A stretch of 64,000 bases of DNA from Prevotellaceae bacterium. Lineage in GTDB: Bacteria > Bacteroidota > Bacteroidia > Bacteroidales > Bacteroidaceae. A program made the position numbers and the translations under genes. Positions 63,071-64,000 of the stretch are shown piece after piece (within the stretch, counting starts at the first letter, position 1; each line of letters begins with the position of its first letter). The notes beneath the pieces were generated by a model that had not been told where the DNA came from, searched no databases, and saw nothing but the letters and a program-made list of their open reading frames with translations. Where the stretch lies: contig QAML01000036.1 of assembly GCA_003150315.1 (NCBI GenBank), forward strand, positions 34,933 through 98,932, in the 5' to 3' direction.

Positions 63071-64000
63071 TTAGTCAAACACCTGAGTAATCTGACCAGA
63101 ACCTACAGTACGACCACCTTCACGGATTGCGAAACGAAGACCTACGTTAAGAGCAACCGGATAGATGAGCTCTACAGAGATTTCTACGTTATCGCCCGGC
63201 ATTACCATTTCAGTTCCCTCAGGAAGAGTAATTTCACCGGTGCAGTCCATTGTACGAAGATAGAACTGAGGACGATACTTGTTACCGAACGGAGTATGAC
63301 GACCACCTTCTTCTTTCTTCAATACGTAGATAGAAGCCTTGAATTTTGAGTGAGGAGTGATTGCACCCGGGTGGGTAATAACCATACCTCTCTTGATTTC
63401 GCTCTTATCGATACCACGGAGAAGAAGACCAACATTATCACCAGCTTCACCTTCGTCAAGAATCTTACGGAACATTTCAACACCGGTAACAACCGATTTC
63501 TTATCCTCACCAAGACCAAGTATCTGAACTTCATCACCAACCTTAACCTTTCCGGTTTCGATACGACCTGTAGCAACAGTACCACGACCGGTAATAGAGA
63601 AGATATCCTCAACAGGCATAAGGAAAGGTTTGTCAACTTCACGCTGGGGTTCCTGAATCCAGTTATCAACAGCGTCCATAAGTTCCATAACCTTATCCTC
63701 CCACTTAGCAACACCGTTAAGTGCACCAAGAGCAGAACCACGGATAATAGGAGTATCCTCTTCGTAGTCATACTGTGCGAGAAGTTCACGCATTTCCATT
63801 TCTACGAGTTCAAGCATTTCCTCATCTTCAACAAGGTCGCACTTGTTCAAGAACACAACAAGACGGGGAACGTTTACCTGACGAGCCAAAAGGATATGCT
63901 CGCGAGTCTGAGGCATAGGACCGTCAGTTGCAGCAACCACGATAATTGCACCGTCCATCTGAGCGGCACCAGTTACCATGTTCTTCACATAGTCGGCGTG
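63071..64000 (-). CDS. tuf: elongation factor Tu, partial
   Basis: The C-terminal ~310 residues of EF-Tu; the start is beyond the right edge. Visible are the G-domain parts [28 protein letters not shown] (NKxD) and [10 protein letters not shown], then domains 2 and 3 ([34 protein letters not shown]). The last residues read [15 protein letters not shown]. Upstream of trnW-secE in the same direction. Confidence 0.97.
   Translation of the reverse strand, partial: HADYVKNMVTGAAQMDGAIIVVAATDGPMPQTREHILLARQVNVPRLVVFLNKCDLVEDEEMLELVEMEMRELLAQYDYEEDTPIIRGSALGALNGVAKWEDKVMELMDAVDNWIQEPQREVDKPFLMPVEDIFSITGRGTVATGRIETGKVKVGDEVQILGLGEDKKSVVTGVEMFRKILDEGEAGDNVGLLLRGIDKSEIKRGMVITHPGAITPHSKFKASIYVLKKEEGGRHTPFGNKYRPQFYLRTMDCTGEITLPEGTEMVMPGDNVEISVELIYPVALNVGLRFAIREGGRTVGSGQITQVFD

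Overview
This window comes from a Bacteroidales chromosome, probably a Prevotella-like or related gut or oral lineage. The order-level signs are consistent: many upstream regions carry the Bacteroidetes -7 box TAnnTTTG, sometimes with a TTTG -33 box about 19 bp upstream; tRNA-Trp sits between tuf and secE; and families typical of the phylum are present (DUF4834, DUF6249, DUF3467, GLUG-repeat surface protein, SGNH/GxDLY esterase, GHL10 glycosidase). Genus assignment is inference only.

Layout. 0-9.7 kb: M3 peptidase (partial), a secreted GHL10 glycosidase, a candidate structured RNA, a lipoprotein with a frameshifted neighbour, a 5'-truncated GLUG surface protein, a secreted double phosphoesterase fusion and an aldose-epimerase-like gene. 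9.7-20.8 kb: psd-pssA-DUF4834 phospholipid operon, a ferredoxin, glyS plus an FKBP lipoprotein, then one long plus-strand run: NAD-dependent epimerase, PAP2 membrane enzyme, pyrE, SRPBCC protein, argH, a four-cysteine Rieske-like lipoprotein and an SprT-like protein. 21-26 kb: a secreted glycosidase and a three-gene DpnII-type restriction-modification (R-M) cassette, clearly richer in A+T than its neighbours. 26-41 kb: OmpA, esterases, an ECF sigma operon, a carboxyltransferase lacking a biotinyl lysine, lolD-like ATPase, tcdA, asd and an AspT/YidE-type transporter. 41-43 kb: a second R-M pair. 43-51 kb: PiT phosphate transporter fused to a PhoU-like domain, an HD protein, an MFS transporter, small A+T-rich genes of unknown or immunity-like type, tRNA-Leu, then degraded genes (an HxlR/oxidoreductase deletion scar and a truncated CXXX-repeat peptide maturase with its small partner). 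51.7-64 kb: the conserved rpoC-rpoB-rplL-rplJ-rplA-rplK-nusG-secE-trnW-tuf block, all on the minus strand.

The most unusual feature is a dispersed, modular palindromic repeat with ten copies between 3.1 and 47.3 kb. Its core is a unit of about 21 bp (AATACAAGGCACTTATTTT and variants) present one to four times in direct or inverted orientation, followed by a conserved tail that forms a second hairpin ending in a T-run in several copies. Every copy lies downstream of at least one gene and none lies in a purely divergent intergenic region, which suggests a terminator-like or REP/MITE-like element. No copy encodes a convincing protein. All calls below are from reading the sequence; no database search was run.
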